Notes: generated from the letters alone by a model not told the origin. Counted from the stretch's first letter, positions 24,121 to 33,287 are shown. The stretch: 64,000 bases of DNA from Streptomyces ureilyticus (GCF_011045025.1 NZ_JAAKZX010000017.1:1-64000), one strand, 5' to 3'. Numbers and translations: made by a program.

Positions 24121-25479
24121 TCAGCTCGGTGCCTGCCGCAGCAGGGTCTTGAGCGGTACGGCCGGGTCGGTCAGGGGTGCCGGGTCCGGGACCGCCCGGC
24201 GGGCGATGAGGATCTCGGCCAGGCTGATGTCCTTGGCCACGGCGTTGCCGGTGCCGACCGCTGCGGCGTACAGCAGCCGGCCGTCGTCCCCGAGGCCGAA
24301 CCGGATGGTCACCCCGTCCGGACGGTCGCGTACGACTTCTCGCGCTGCGGCGTCGGGCAGTCCGGCGATCTGCAGAGTGAGGTCGAACTGGTCGGACCAG
24401 AACCACGGAACGGCGGCGAACGGCCGGCCGTCGCCCAGCATGTTCCGCGCCACCGCCCGGCCCTGGTCCTGGGCATTGCGCCAGGCCTCCAGGCGGATGC
24501 GGCGCCCGCCGTAGAGAGGGTGCGGAAAGGAGCAGCAGTCGCCGGCGGCGAAGATGTCGGGGTCGGAGGTGATGAGGCGGTCGTCCACCCGTACGCCGTT
24601 GTCGATGGCGAGGCCGGCCTTCTCCGCGAGCGCGGTCTCGGGTACGGCACCGACACCGGCGACGACGGTGTCGAAGGCCAGCGGCAACGCTTCCGAGGGG
24701 CGCGGGACTGTGTACGTGTGCGGCTCCGCCGCGGGGCCCGACCAGCCACGACGGTGCGGCAGACGTTGGACGGCAGGTCCCGGCGCTTCCCGCGGAGCGC
24801 CAAGCTCCAGCAACAGCGCGCCGTCCTGGCGCGTGAGCCGTTCCATCGCCAGCCCGCAGCGCAGATCGACACCGGCCTGTCGGTGCCGGTCGGCGACCGC
24901 GGTGGCGATGGCGGCCGGTACCGCCCGGCTCATCGGGCGCGGCGCCGCCTCGATCACGGTGACGGCACAGCCCCGCGCCGCAGCGGCCGCGGCCACCTCC
25001 AGGCCGATGAAACCGGCGCCGATCACGCCGATGCGCGCACCCGGCCGCAGCCGGTCCCGCAGGACGATCGCGTCCGCACGGCTGCGCAGATAGTGCACGC
25101 CGCCTGCTTCGATGCCGGCCACCGGCAGTCGCCGGGCACTCGCCCCCGTGGCCAACAGCAGCCGCTCGTACGGGATCCGGCGCCCGTCGGCGAGCACGGC
25201 CTCGTGACCTTCGCGGTCGACACCGGTGACGGTGGCTGCCGCGACGTACTCGATCCCGGCGTCCCGCAGCGCGCCGTCCTCGTACAGCGCCGGGGGCTCG
25301 ACGTTTCCTTCGGACCCGGTGAGCACGTACTTGGACAACGGCGGGCGCTCGTACGGCCGCGAGTGCTCCGCGCCCACCAGAGTGATCGGGCCGTTCCAGC
25401 CCGCCTCACGCAGCTCGAACGCGGCCCGCGTACCGCACTCACCGGCCCCGACGACCACCATCCCCGGTGCGGCACCCAC
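24121..25479 (-). CDS. FAD-dependent ferredoxin reductase
   Basis: A 452-residue NAD(P)H:ferredoxin reductase of the rubredoxin/putidaredoxin-reductase type. FAD-binding VVVGAGECG is at the N-terminus, NAD-binding GVIGAGFIGLEVAAAAA near residue 155, and the second FAD motif DIFAAGDCCSFPHP near 300, followed by EAWRNAQDQG. GTG 25479 starts three bases after the Rieske stop. A roughly 35-residue Pro/Arg-rich insertion (EAPGPAVQRLPHRRGWSGPA) interrupts the NAD domain. It should pass electrons to the Rieske protein encoded just upstream. Confidence 0.9.
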   Translation of the reverse strand: MGAAPGMVVVGAGECGTRAAFELREAGWNGPITLVGAEHSRPYERPPLSKYVLTGSEGNVEPPALYEDGALRDAGIEYVAAATVTGVDREGHEAVLADGRRIPYERLLLATGASARRLPVAGIEAGGVHYLRSRADAIVLRDRLRPGARIGVIGAGFIGLEVAAAAAARGCAVTVIEAAPRPMSRAVPAAIATAVADRHRQAGVDLRCGLAMERLTRQDGALLLELGAPREAPGPAVQRLPHRRGWSGPAAEPHTYTVPRPSEALPLAFDTVVAGVGAVPETALAEKAGLAIDNGVRVDDRLITSDPDIFAAGDCCSFPHPLYGGRRIRLEAWRNAQDQGRAVARNMLGDGRPFAAVPWFWSDQFDLTLQIAGLPDAAAREVVRDRPDGVTIRFGLGDDGRLLYAAAVGTGNAVAKDISLAEILIARRAVPDPAPLTDPAVPLKTLLRQAPS

Positions 25480-25482
25480 GGG

Positions 25483-25797
25483 TCAGCCGATCCCGATGAA
25501 GACGGTGCCGTCCTCGACCCGGACCGGATAGGTCGGCAGATCGACGAGGACGGGAGCGCCATCGGCTCTCCCGGTCGTGTAGTCGAACCGCCCGTTGTGC
25601 TTGGGACATTCGATGGTGTTGTCCATGACCAGGCCGTCGCAGAGGAGCATCCGTTCGTGGGTGCAGTGCCCCGCGGTGGCGTAGAAGTCGTCCTCCGGGG
25701 AGCGGTAGATGGCGTAGCCGACCCCCTCATGCTGAAAGGGGATGACGTCTTCAGGGTCGATGTCGTCGGTCTGACATGCGGCGATCCACGTGGACAT
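25483..25797 (-). CDS. Rieske-type [2Fe-2S] ferredoxin (MocE-like)
   Basis: A 104-residue soluble electron carrier. The two Rieske ligands pairs are Cys45-Thr-His47 (GHCTHE) and Cys64-Pro-Lys-His67 (ECPKHNGRFD). Length and motifs match MocE-like ferredoxins serving oxygenases. It lies between the desaturase-type oxygenase (13 bases upstream) and the reductase, forming a complete three-part electron chain. Confidence 0.93.
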   Translation of the reverse strand: MSTWIAACQTDDIDPEDVIPFQHEGVGYAIYRSPEDDFYATAGHCTHERMLLCDGLVMDNTIECPKHNGRFDYTTGRADGAPVLVDLPTYPVRVEDGTVFIGIG

Positions 25798-25810
25798 GCG
25801 GGTGTACCTC

Positions 25811-26899
25811 CTACTGGGCGAGCGCACGGCCATCGGAGCGGGCGTGCAACGGCGGCGCCCCCGGCGGCAGTTCACGGCGCACGTAATACGTCGGGTCCTT
25901 CAGCTGGCGCAGCACCGCCGGGATGATCTCCTTGTACGCCGCCCACAGGGACGGGTACGCGGGAGCCAGCTGGTCCTTGATCTCCTCGTGCAGCTCCGGC
26001 AGCCGGTGGTAGGGGATCATCGGGAACATGTGGTGCTCGACGTGGTAGTTCATGTTCCAGTACAGGAACCGGTGGACGCGGTTCATGTGCACCGTGCGGG
26101 TGTTGAGCCGGTGGTCGAGTACGTTCTCGCCCATCCCGGCGTGCTGCGTGAGGCCGTACACGTAGAGCATGTAGCCGCCGTACACCCGCGGCAGGCCGAC
26201 GAACATCGCCGGCAGGATCGAGCCGGTCAGCACACAGGCGGCGATCACGGCGGCGTAGATCGCCAGCCAGATACGCGCCGTACGGAACACCTTGGCCCGC
26301 TCGATATCGGGGACGTAGGTGCGCTGCTCGGCGGTGAGCCGTCCGAACGCGTGCAGCACGGTGTCGCGCAGCGCCACGGGTACGTCGACCAGGCCGAAGA
26401 AGTTGGCCAGGAGCTTGGCCAGCCGGGCCGGGCGCATCACCTGGATCTCCGGGTCGCGGCCGAGGATCAGCGTGTCGGTGTGGTGCCGGGTGTGGCTCCA
26501 GCGCGACACGGTCGGGTTCCTCATGACCATGAAACAGGCCAGCTGGTACACGGCGTCGTCAAGCCGGCGGCTCTTGAAAGCGGTGCCGTGCCCGCACTCG
26601 TGCCAGCGTGAGTCCGACGCCGACCCGTACAGCACTCCGTAGGCGGCGAAGAACGGCACCGCGAGCCAACTGCCCCAGAAGACGGCGCCCAGTGTCCCGA
26701 ACACCGCCATGGCGCCCAGCCAGATGACCGTGTCACGGATCGCCGGGCCGTCCGAGCGGCGCATGAGCTCCTTCATCCGGCGGCGCGGCACGTCGCTGCG
26801 AAACCAGTCGGTGCCGTCGGCCAGCCCCGCCTCCACGGCGCGTTCGCCCTCAGGGCCGACCAGGCTGTAGCGCTGCAGACGTTCTCTGGCCTTCACCAT
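25811..26899 (-). CDS. Fatty-acid-desaturase-type di-iron oxygenase (MocD-like)
   Basis: A 362-residue membrane oxygenase. The three histidine boxes that bind the di-iron centre are HECGH (100-104), HTRHH (136-140) and HVEHH (286-290), with a further conserved QHAG at 252-255. Hydrophobic hairpins lie at about 58-92 and 211-248. This family includes desaturases, alkane hydroxylases and the rhizopine oxygenase MocD. The order oxygenase-Rieske-reductase mirrors mocDEF, which favours hydroxylation or demethylation over lipid desaturation. It is the first gene of the operon, behind two LacI-type operators. Confidence 0.9.
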   Translation of the reverse strand: MVKARERLQRYSLVGPEGERAVEAGLADGTDWFRSDVPRRRMKELMRRSDGPAIRDTVIWLGAMAVFGTLGAVFWGSWLAVPFFAAYGVLYGSASDSRWHECGHGTAFKSRRLDDAVYQLACFMVMRNPTVSRWSHTRHHTDTLILGRDPEIQVMRPARLAKLLANFFGLVDVPVALRDTVLHAFGRLTAEQRTYVPDIERAKVFRTARIWLAIYAAVIAACVLTGSILPAMFVGLPRVYGGYMLYVYGLTQHAGMGENVLDHRLNTRTVHMNRVHRFLYWNMNYHVEHHMFPMIPYHRLPELHEEIKDQLAPAYPSLWAAYKEIIPAVLRQLKDPTYYVRRELPPGAPPLHARSDGRALAQ

Positions 26900-26940
26900 G
26901 CATCCCTGTCCTCTCCATCGAGCCGGTCATGCGCGGGTAA

Positions 26941-26966
26941 CTGGAGCGCTCTACTGGAGCGCTCTA
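26941..26966. promoter_or_regulatory. Two tandem LacI/CebR-like operators
   Basis: CTGGAGCGCTCTA occurs twice in direct tandem (26941-26953 and 26954-26966). Each holds the palindrome GAGCGCTC (26944-26951, 26957-26964; centres 13 bp apart). This matches the core of the CebR operator TGGGAGCGCTCCCA. It lies about 45 bases before the desaturase-type gene start, so a LacI-family repressor encoded elsewhere probably controls that operon. Confidence 0.7.
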
Positions 26967-27073
26967 ATTCCGGTAATGGTGAGAGCGGCCACCTCGCATG
27001 TCAAGACATTCGGTTGCAATAAGTTTCGGCAGGCGGCAGGAGCGCTTCCGCCGGTTCCCGCTAGCAGCGGAAG

Positions 27074-27568
27074 TTACTGGTCCGCCAGCCACGCCTCGTG
27101 GCGAGCGAAGTGCCCCGGATCCCGCGTGACCCAGATCCCCGACGCCCGCGCCAGCACCGCGCCGCCCGGCAGCAGTGTCATCTCGCCGGCGATGTACCAG
27201 CGAGAACCCTCGCGCCGCTCGACCCAGGCCCGTACCTGAACCGGTCGTTCCACCGGCACCGGTTTCACGAAGCTCACCGTCAGTTCGGCCGTTACGCTCA
27301 ACACCCGGTTCAGCAAGGGGAGATGGCCCAGGCACTCGTCCATGACGGACGCCGTCCAGCCGCCGTGCGCGACGTTCGGCCCGCCTTCCTGGGAGCGGGG
27401 GCAGGCCAGTTCGAACCACGCCACGCCGTCGTCACGGAGCCATTCCTTGTCCACGCCGAGACGGCACGCGCCGGCCGCTCGGCAGGCCCCGCACAGCGCG
27501 ACCCCGCCTGTCGTACGCGGCGGCTCCTGGAAGTCCGATCCGGCCCACTGGGCGTTTGGCGTCGGCAT
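27074..27568 (-). CDS. PaaI-type hotdog thioesterase
   Basis: A 164-residue protein with the hotdog-fold thioesterase pattern: NVAHGGWTASVMDECLGHLP (conserved HGG) and ELTVSFVKPVPVERPVQVRAWVE. The N-terminal CGACRAAGACRLG has closely spaced cysteines, which is not part of the core fold and might bind metal. It is the last gene of the leftward acyl-CoA operon beginning with ETF. It likely hydrolyses a dead-end or product CoA thioester. Confidence 0.85.
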   Translation of the reverse strand: MPTPNAQWAGSDFQEPPRTTGGVALCGACRAAGACRLGVDKEWLRDDGVAWFELACPRSQEGGPNVAHGGWTASVMDECLGHLPLLNRVLSVTAELTVSFVKPVPVERPVQVRAWVERREGSRWYIAGEMTLLPGGAVLARASGIWVTRDPGHFARHEAWLADQ

Positions 27569-27611
27569 GCGCGCACTCCCTCGTCTCGAACGTCGGCAGA
27601 TCGTCGGCGGA

Positions 27612-28586
27612 TCAGACGTCGGCCAACAGCGGCCGCAGCTTCCCGGCGATCAGCTGAACCTGCCGGGCGACCATCTCCTCGGGCATCCCGGCCAGTGAAG
27701 CCCACAGGAACACCCCTTCGGCCGGCAACCCGGCCACGTACTCCTTGACGGCCTCGGCCACCAACTCCGGCGTACCGTAGAGGAATTGGGCGAACCCGTT
27801 CGCGCGCAGGCCGGTCTCCCGCCACTTCTCCGGATCGATGGGGCGGGGGAGCGGCTGGTCGGTGCCCTCCACCATGTACCGGCGATAGCTGTCCCACTGG
27901 TACGCCAAATGCTGGCGCACCACCGGCCAGTCCCCATCCGGATCCTCGGTGACGAAGGTCGTGAACGAACCCTGCATCCGGGCCACCGACTCCGCGTGCC
28001 CGCCCTCCGCGAGCCCCTCGCGATACGGCGCGAGCAGCGCGGGATTCAGCGACAGCAGCCCCGTGCCCAGCCGGCCCGCCCGCCGGGCCCCTTGCGGGCC
28101 CTGGTAACCGAGCCAGATCGGCAGCGGGTCCTGGACCGGACCCGGGGTGACCGAGGACGATGCCCACAGTTCGCGGATCTCGCGGACCCGGCGGTCGGTG
28201 GTGGAGTACCGCTTGCCGAGATCCGCCCCGTACAACCGGTATTCGGGTACGCGATACCCGGTGCCGAGTCCGAGATCGAGCCGTCCCTCGCTCAGGATGT
28301 CCACGAGTGCGGCCTGTTCGGCTATCTCGGGTGCCGCGTGCAGCGGCGCGGGGATCACGGCCGTGCCCAGGCGCACCCGGCGGGTGCGCGCGGCAGCGGC
28401 GGCGGCCATGGTGAGTGGCTGCGGGAGGTAGCCGTCCTCGAAGCCGTGGTGCTCGGAGAACCAGACCGAGTCGATCCCCAGACGGTCCGCCTCCTCGCAC
28501 ATCTCGAGGGCGAAGCCGTAGACCCGGGACCAACTCCGTTGCCAGAGCGGCGGGTTGCGCAGATCGAAGTAGATGCCGACCTTCAT
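27612..28586 (-). CDS. LLM-class flavin-dependent oxidoreductase
   Basis: A 324-residue luciferase-like monooxygenase. Signature stretches are GIDSVWFSEHHGFEDGYLPQP, RVRLGTAVIPAPLHAAPEIAEQAALVDILSEGRLDLGLGTGY and GTPELVAEAVKEY. It uses reduced flavin supplied by another enzyme; no dedicated flavin reductase is adjacent. It is in the catabolic operon, 27 bases after the GNAT/CoA-binding gene. It may oxygenate a ketone or a ring of the substrate. Confidence 0.9.
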   Translation of the reverse strand: MKVGIYFDLRNPPLWQRSWSRVYGFALEMCEEADRLGIDSVWFSEHHGFEDGYLPQPLTMAAAAAARTRRVRLGTAVIPAPLHAAPEIAEQAALVDILSEGRLDLGLGTGYRVPEYRLYGADLGKRYSTTDRRVREIRELWASSSVTPGPVQDPLPIWLGYQGPQGARRAGRLGTGLLSLNPALLAPYREGLAEGGHAESVARMQGSFTTFVTEDPDGDWPVVRQHLAYQWDSYRRYMVEGTDQPLPRPIDPEKWRETGLRANGFAQFLYGTPELVAEAVKEYVAGLPAEGVFLWASLAGMPEEMVARQVQLIAGKLRPLLADV

Positions 28587-28613
28587 GACTCAGACCACCT
28601 CACGGTCATTCAC

Positions 28614-31064
28614 TCAGACTGCTTCCCGGCTCTTCGGCTCGCAGAGCCGGATCTCGGCCCGGGTGACCGCGACCCCTTCTCCAGGAGGCGAGAGTCGTAC
28701 CGGCCGCAGGTCCATCGACTCGATCTCCGGGAGGTCCTCGACCATCGCGGAGATCCGCAGCACGGTCTCCTCAAGGGCTGCCAGGTCCACACCTCGGCCA
28801 CCCACCCGGCCGTCCAGCAGCGGTGCCGCCCGCAGCGAGCGGATCATCTCGCGCGCGTCGCGGTCGCTGAGCGGGGTGACGCGGTACGCGACGTCCGCCA
28901 TGAGGTCGGCGTAGTCCCCGGTGAGCCCGAACGCGACCACCGGCCCGAAGACGGGATCGGCGTCGACGCGCAGGAACGCGTCCCGGCCGGGACCGGATCC
29001 CGTTTCGTCGCTTACATCGCTTACGTCGATCCCGTAGCACCCCAGCAACTCCCGGGCCACGGACGCCGGAACCGAACCAGCGGACAGCCCGGCGAGCAGC
29101 GCCCGCGCCCGCTCCGTGTCGATGCCGTCGAGGTCCGGTACGAAACCGGCCGGGCGGCTCCGCCATGCCTCGTACGCCGCCGCATGACCGAGTGAGGCGG
29201 CGGCCGACTCGGGGAACGCGTACGTCGGTACGACCAGTTCGCCCCGGCGCAGCAGATCGGCGACGCCCGCGCCGCCGAGGAAACTGGTCACCACCGGCTT
29301 GGAGGGCTGGGCCGACGCCGCGTCGAGGATCGCCGACGCCACCTCGTCGGCCTTGTCCGCCAGCGGAGGCATGAACAGCACGATCGCGGCGTCGACCTCG
29401 TCGTCGGCGAGTACGGCGTCCAGTGCCTGCCGGTAGTGCGCGGCGGTGGCCATCGGCGTGAGGTCGACCGGGTTGGCGACCTCCGCCCGGGGCGCGAGCG
29501 CCGAGCGGAGCGTCTGACGGGTGCGGTCGCCGAGCGTGGCGACCCGCAGCCCGCTCGCCGCGCAGGCCCCGACCGTCAGCGCGGCCGGGCCGCCCGCGTT
29601 GGTGAGTACGGCGACCCGGTTGCCGGGTGGGGGAGGTTGATGGGACAACAGCAGGGCGACGTCGAACAGTTCCTGGAGGCTCCGCGTGCGGATCACCCCG
29701 GACTGCGCGAACAGCGAGTCGACTGCCGAGTCGGCGTGCCCTGGATGCACCGCGACGATCGGCTTGCGCGGCGCGACCCGGCGGGCGATCCGGGCGAACC
29801 GGCGCGGATCTCCGAAGTGCTCGACGTGCAGCAGGATCACCGAAGTGCCGGGGTCCTCGTCCCACCACTGGAGCAGATCGTTGGTCGACACGTCGACGGA
29901 GTGCCCGACCGACACGAAACCGGAGAAGCCGAGGCGCAGCCGCCGGGCGAGGTCCAGCACGGTGAGGCCGAGCGGTCCGGACTGGCTGGACATCGCGACC
30001 CGGCCGGGCGCGGGCAGGGCGGGCGAGAAGGTCGCGGCCAGCCGCGCCCCGGAGCTCGTGTTGACCACGCCCATGCAGTTCGGGCCCACCAGCCGCATCC
30101 CGGAGGCCCGTGCGAACCGGGCCAGCTCCAACTCGGCCGCGCGCCCGGCGGGACCCGTCTCCCCGAAACCGGTGGACACGACAACCACCGCCTTGACGCC
30201 GACCCCCGCACACTCCCGTACGACTCCGGGAACGGCCTCGGCCCGTACGGCGACCAGCACCAGATCCGGAGGCTCGGGCAGCTCCCGGATGCTGGGATAG
30301 GCCCGTGCCCCGGCGATCTCGTCCGCGTGCGGATTGACGGGGAAGACGCCGCCGGGGAAGCCGTCGCGCAGCAGATTGGCCACGAGCTCGTGGCCGATGG
30401 TCAGCGGACTGCGGTTGGCGCCGACGACGGCGACGGAGCGCGGTTCGAGCAGGGGCCGCAGCGAGCGCCGTACGGCCGTGTGCTCACGCCGCTCTGCCCG
30501 GGCGACGGCCTCGGCCTGCGGGTCGATGGCGATGTCGAAGTGGATGATCTGGCCGGGCGGCCCAGTCTCGACCCGGTAGCCGGAGCCGAGGAACACATTG
30601 ATCATGCGTACGTTGTCGGCGAGCAGGTCCGCTTCCAGGACCCGGATCCCACGGTCCCGGGCCGCCGCGGCGATGTGTTCGAGCAGCAGCCGCCCGAAGC
30701 CCTCGCTCTGGTGGTCGTCCCGGATCGTGAACGTGACCTCGGCGTGGTCCGGCCGTTCGGCGTCGCGCAGATAGCGGACCAGGCCGACGATGTCGTCACC
30801 GGCGAGGGCGACGAGGGCCAGCTCGTTGAGGTAGTCGACGTGCGCGCCGCGCCGGATCACCTCGTCCCGGGCCCGGACCACCGGGCCGAGGGAACGGAAC
30901 GCCAGAGTCGCCCGCGACAGCCGGCCGACGAAGTCGACCAGCCGGTCGGCGTCGTCCGGCCGGATGGGGCGGATGAACGTCGACCGGCCGGTCCGTACGA
31001 GCCCCGGCTGTTCCAGATCCTCTGGATATTCGGGAGATGCGGGAGCTTCGGGTTGGCGGGTCAT
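28614..31064 (-). CDS. GNAT/ADP-forming acyl-CoA synthetase fusion with shortened ATP-grasp
   Basis: An 816-residue protein of the Pat-like fusion type. The GNAT domain is at about 20-180 (HAEVTFTIRDDHQSEGFGRLLLEHI). A CoA-binding domain follows (SVAVVGANRSPLTIGHELVANL), then a succinyl-CoA-ligase-like part (SQSGPLGLTVLDLARR; GPNCMGVVNTSSG). The C-terminal ATP-grasp segment is abnormally short: after LLGCYGIDVSDVSDETG (about residue 685) it jumps to DPVFGPVVAFGLTG, omitting roughly 100 residues that carry the ATP-binding lysine and HK-GGV motif. It is therefore probably an acetyltransferase or regulator, not a synthetase. Confidence 0.85.
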   Translation of the reverse strand: MTRQPEAPASPEYPEDLEQPGLVRTGRSTFIRPIRPDDADRLVDFVGRLSRATLAFRSLGPVVRARDEVIRRGAHVDYLNELALVALAGDDIVGLVRYLRDAERPDHAEVTFTIRDDHQSEGFGRLLLEHIAAAARDRGIRVLEADLLADNVRMINVFLGSGYRVETGPPGQIIHFDIAIDPQAEAVARAERREHTAVRRSLRPLLEPRSVAVVGANRSPLTIGHELVANLLRDGFPGGVFPVNPHADEIAGARAYPSIRELPEPPDLVLVAVRAEAVPGVVRECAGVGVKAVVVVSTGFGETGPAGRAAELELARFARASGMRLVGPNCMGVVNTSSGARLAATFSPALPAPGRVAMSSQSGPLGLTVLDLARRLRLGFSGFVSVGHSVDVSTNDLLQWWDEDPGTSVILLHVEHFGDPRRFARIARRVAPRKPIVAVHPGHADSAVDSLFAQSGVIRTRSLQELFDVALLLSHQPPPPGNRVAVLTNAGGPAALTVGACAASGLRVATLGDRTRQTLRSALAPRAEVANPVDLTPMATAAHYRQALDAVLADDEVDAAIVLFMPPLADKADEVASAILDAASAQPSKPVVTSFLGGAGVADLLRRGELVVPTYAFPESAAASLGHAAAYEAWRSRPAGFVPDLDGIDTERARALLAGLSAGSVPASVARELLGCYGIDVSDVSDETGSGPGRDAFLRVDADPVFGPVVAFGLTGDYADLMADVAYRVTPLSDRDAREMIRSLRAAPLLDGRVGGRGVDLAALEETVLRISAMVEDLPEIESMDLRPVRLSPPGEGVAVTRAEIRLCEPKSREAV

Positions 31065-31128
31065 GAGCGCTTCTTCGCGCCTCCTCGCGGACGGGGGTTC
31101 AGCGGCCGGGCTTCAGCGGATGGCGCGT

Positions 31129-32208
31129 TCAGACGGCGGCCTCTTCGGGCGTCTGCTCCGGCGGGCTGAACAGTTCGTTGAAGGTGCCGCGGGTGACCCG
31201 TTCACGGATCTTGTCGTCCACGCCCTCGAAGAGCTCGTGCAGCGTCGACTGGGTGTGGCCGTACGTGCCCTCGAGGTGGGGATAGTCGTCGCCCCACATC
31301 ACGTTGTAATAGCCCGTCGCCTCCACGACCTCCACGGAGCTCTTGTCGTGCTGGAAGGAGGCGTACACCTGCTGGCGGATGATCTCACTCGGCAGCCGGT
31401 TCAGTTTCGGCCGTACGAACATGCCGTGCTGGCGGTAGGCCTCGTCCATCCGGTCGCCGATCGCAGGCACCCACCCGGCGCCGCCCTCGGCGATGAGGAT
31501 CTTCAGGTCGGGGTGGCGGTCCAGGGCGCCGCCCGCGACCATGTGGGCCACCACGCGCATGCCCGGGTAGGTCGTCTCCATGTAGTTGACGACCGCGCCG
31601 CCGGGGCCGCGGAAGACCACGTTCTCGCCGCCGGTGCCGATGTGGAAGGCGAGCACCACCCCTGCTCGTTCGGCGGCGGTCCACAGCGGCTCCCAGTGGT
31701 CCAGCGCGTACTCCTCGCCGGGCCGTGTGGAGCACGGCAGGAACACCGACTTGAAGCCGAGCTCCGCCACGCGTTCGACCTCGGCGACCGCGTCGTCGAT
31801 GTCGGCCGTGGACACGCAGGCGGGTGTGATGACGCGCTTGTTCTTGCCGAGGATCTCGGAGTGCGCCCAGTCGTTCCAGGCGCGTACGGTCTCCCGGGCC
31901 AGCTCCCGCTCGGTGATCGAGACCAGCCAGAAACCCATGGAGGGGAAGGCCAGTTGGCTCCACACGCCCTCCTGGTCGAGGTCCTTCAGGCGTACGTCGA
32001 GATCCTTGGCGCCCGGCGGGCGCATGGCGTCCATGAAGTCGTTGAGCTGGCGGTCGATGCGCTCGCCGTCGATGTACAGCACCTCGTACTTCTCGCCGCG
32101 CTCACTGCGTGGCGCCCGGTCGGCGAGACGCGGTGGCAGGGCCTCGGTCCACAGGTCGTCGGGCTCCATCACATGGGAGTCTCCCGAGTTGACCCAGATC
32201 TTCGTCAT
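31129..32208 (-). CDS. Amidohydrolase-2 family protein
   Basis: A 359-residue metal-dependent hydrolase or decarboxylase of the ACMSD/amidohydrolase-2 group. Metal-binding elements are DSHVMEP (Asp10, His12), LAFHIGTGGEN and MWGDDYPHLEGTY near the C-terminus. The family includes decarboxylases and ring-cleaving hydrolases in aromatic and steroid catabolism. It lies downstream of etfA with a 70-base gap that holds its own candidate operator. GGAAG precedes ATG 32208. Confidence 0.88.
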   Translation of the reverse strand: MTKIWVNSGDSHVMEPDDLWTEALPPRLADRAPRSERGEKYEVLYIDGERIDRQLNDFMDAMRPPGAKDLDVRLKDLDQEGVWSQLAFPSMGFWLVSITERELARETVRAWNDWAHSEILGKNKRVITPACVSTADIDDAVAEVERVAELGFKSVFLPCSTRPGEEYALDHWEPLWTAAERAGVVLAFHIGTGGENVVFRGPGGAVVNYMETTYPGMRVVAHMVAGGALDRHPDLKILIAEGGAGWVPAIGDRMDEAYRQHGMFVRPKLNRLPSEIIRQQVYASFQHDKSSVEVVEATGYYNVMWGDDYPHLEGTYGHTQSTLHELFEGVDDKIRERVTRGTFNELFSPPEQTPEEAAV

Positions 32209-32234
32209 AGCGCTTCCTTCGGGTCAATGGATGC

Positions 32235-32253
32235 AATTAGTTAGACACTTTAG
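32235..32253. promoter_or_regulatory. AT-rich FCD-type operator candidate
   Basis: The segment AATTAGTTAGACACTTTA closely resembles AATTAGTTGACTCATTA at 34181. It contains GT-TAG-AC, fitting the FadR-group pattern TnGTnnnACnA with one mismatch. It lies 30 bases before the amidohydrolase start. Confidence 0.4.
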
Positions 32254-32278
32254 TTGTTGCTTTGGGCTACGGGAAGCC

Positions 32279-33244
32279 TCAGCCGCGCCGCCGGTCGATC
32301 TCCTCGGCCAACTGCGGCAGCACCTTGAAGAGATCACCCACGACGCCGTAGTCGGCGAGCTCGAAGATCGGGGCGTCCGCGTCCTTGTTGACCGCGACGA
32401 TGGTCTTCGAGGTCTGCATGCCCGCCCGGTGCTGGATCGCTCCGGAGATCCCGGCGGCGATGTAGAGCTGCGGGGAGACCTGGGTGCCCGTCTGCCCGAC
32501 CTGGTGGCTGTGCGGATACCAGCCGGCGTCCACCGCGGCCCGCGAGGCGCCGACGGCCGCGCCCAGCGCGTCCGCGAGCCGCTCGATGACGGCGAAGTTC
32601 TCGGCGCCGTTCACGCCCCGGCCCCCGGAGACCACGATGTCGGCCTCGGTCAGCTCGGGGCGGTCGCCGCCGACGCGCGGCGTGCGCGACAGGACGCGGG
32701 TGGCGGTGGCGGCCGGGTCGAAGGTGACGTCCACCTTCTCTACGACGGGGGTGGCCGGTGCGGGTTCGGGGGCGGTGGCGTTCGGCTTGACCGTGATGAC
32801 TGGAACGCCTTCGGTGACATGGGCCGTGACCTGGTACGTCGCCGCGAACACGGACTGCTCGGTGACCGGCCGCCCGTCCTCGTCCGCCGTGATGTCGACG
32901 GCGTCGGTGATCAGCCCCGCTTCCAGACGCACCGCGAGCCGCGCGGCGATCTCCTTGCCGTCGAGGCTCGACGGCAGCAGCACGGCGGCCGGCCCGCTGC
33001 TCGCGGCGATCTGCGTGAGGGCGTCGACGGCCGGGGTGACCAGGTGCTCCGCGACGTCCGGGGCGTCCACGACGTACACCTTCTGTGCGCCGTACGTGCC
33101 GAGGACATCGGTCGCGGTGTCCGCGCCCGGCCCGAGGTAGACGGCCGACGGCTCGCCCAAGCGGCGTGCCAGGGTGAGGAGTTCGAGGGTCGGCTTGCGT
33201 ACGGTGCCGTCGACATGGTCGACGAGGACGAGGATCTCGGCCAT
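32279..33244 (-). CDS. etfA: Electron transfer flavoprotein alpha subunit
   Basis: A 321-residue FAD-binding subunit of ETF, which takes electrons from acyl-CoA dehydrogenases and delivers them to the quinone pool via ETF dehydrogenase. The C-terminal FAD domain shows [41 protein letters not shown] and [22 protein letters not shown] 33244 is 43 bases after etfB. Because the chromosome normally has a housekeeping ETF, this looks like a pathway-dedicated copy for the dehydrogenases in this island. Confidence 0.97.
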   Translation of the reverse strand: MAEILVLVDHVDGTVRKPTLELLTLARRLGEPSAVYLGPGADTATDVLGTYGAQKVYVVDAPDVAEHLVTPAVDALTQIAASSGPAAVLLPSSLDGKEIAARLAVRLEAGLITDAVDITADEDGRPVTEQSVFAATYQVTAHVTEGVPVITVKPNATAPEPAPATPVVEKVDVTFDPAATATRVLSRTPRVGGDRPELTEADIVVSGGRGVNGAENFAVIERLADALGAAVGASRAAVDAGWYPHSHQVGQTGTQVSPQLYIAAGISGAIQHRAGMQTSKTIVAVNKDADAPIFELADYGVVGDLFKVLPQLAEEIDRRRG

Positions 33245-33287
33245 GGTGGAGTGCTCTGCCTTTCTGGTGGTTGGGGGCTGGGGACTG

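Noticed and set aside
23941-25926. A 661-codon open frame on the plus strand opposite the reductase and Rieske genes
   Set aside because: The antisense genes have clear catalytic motifs; this frame has none and has atypical composition.
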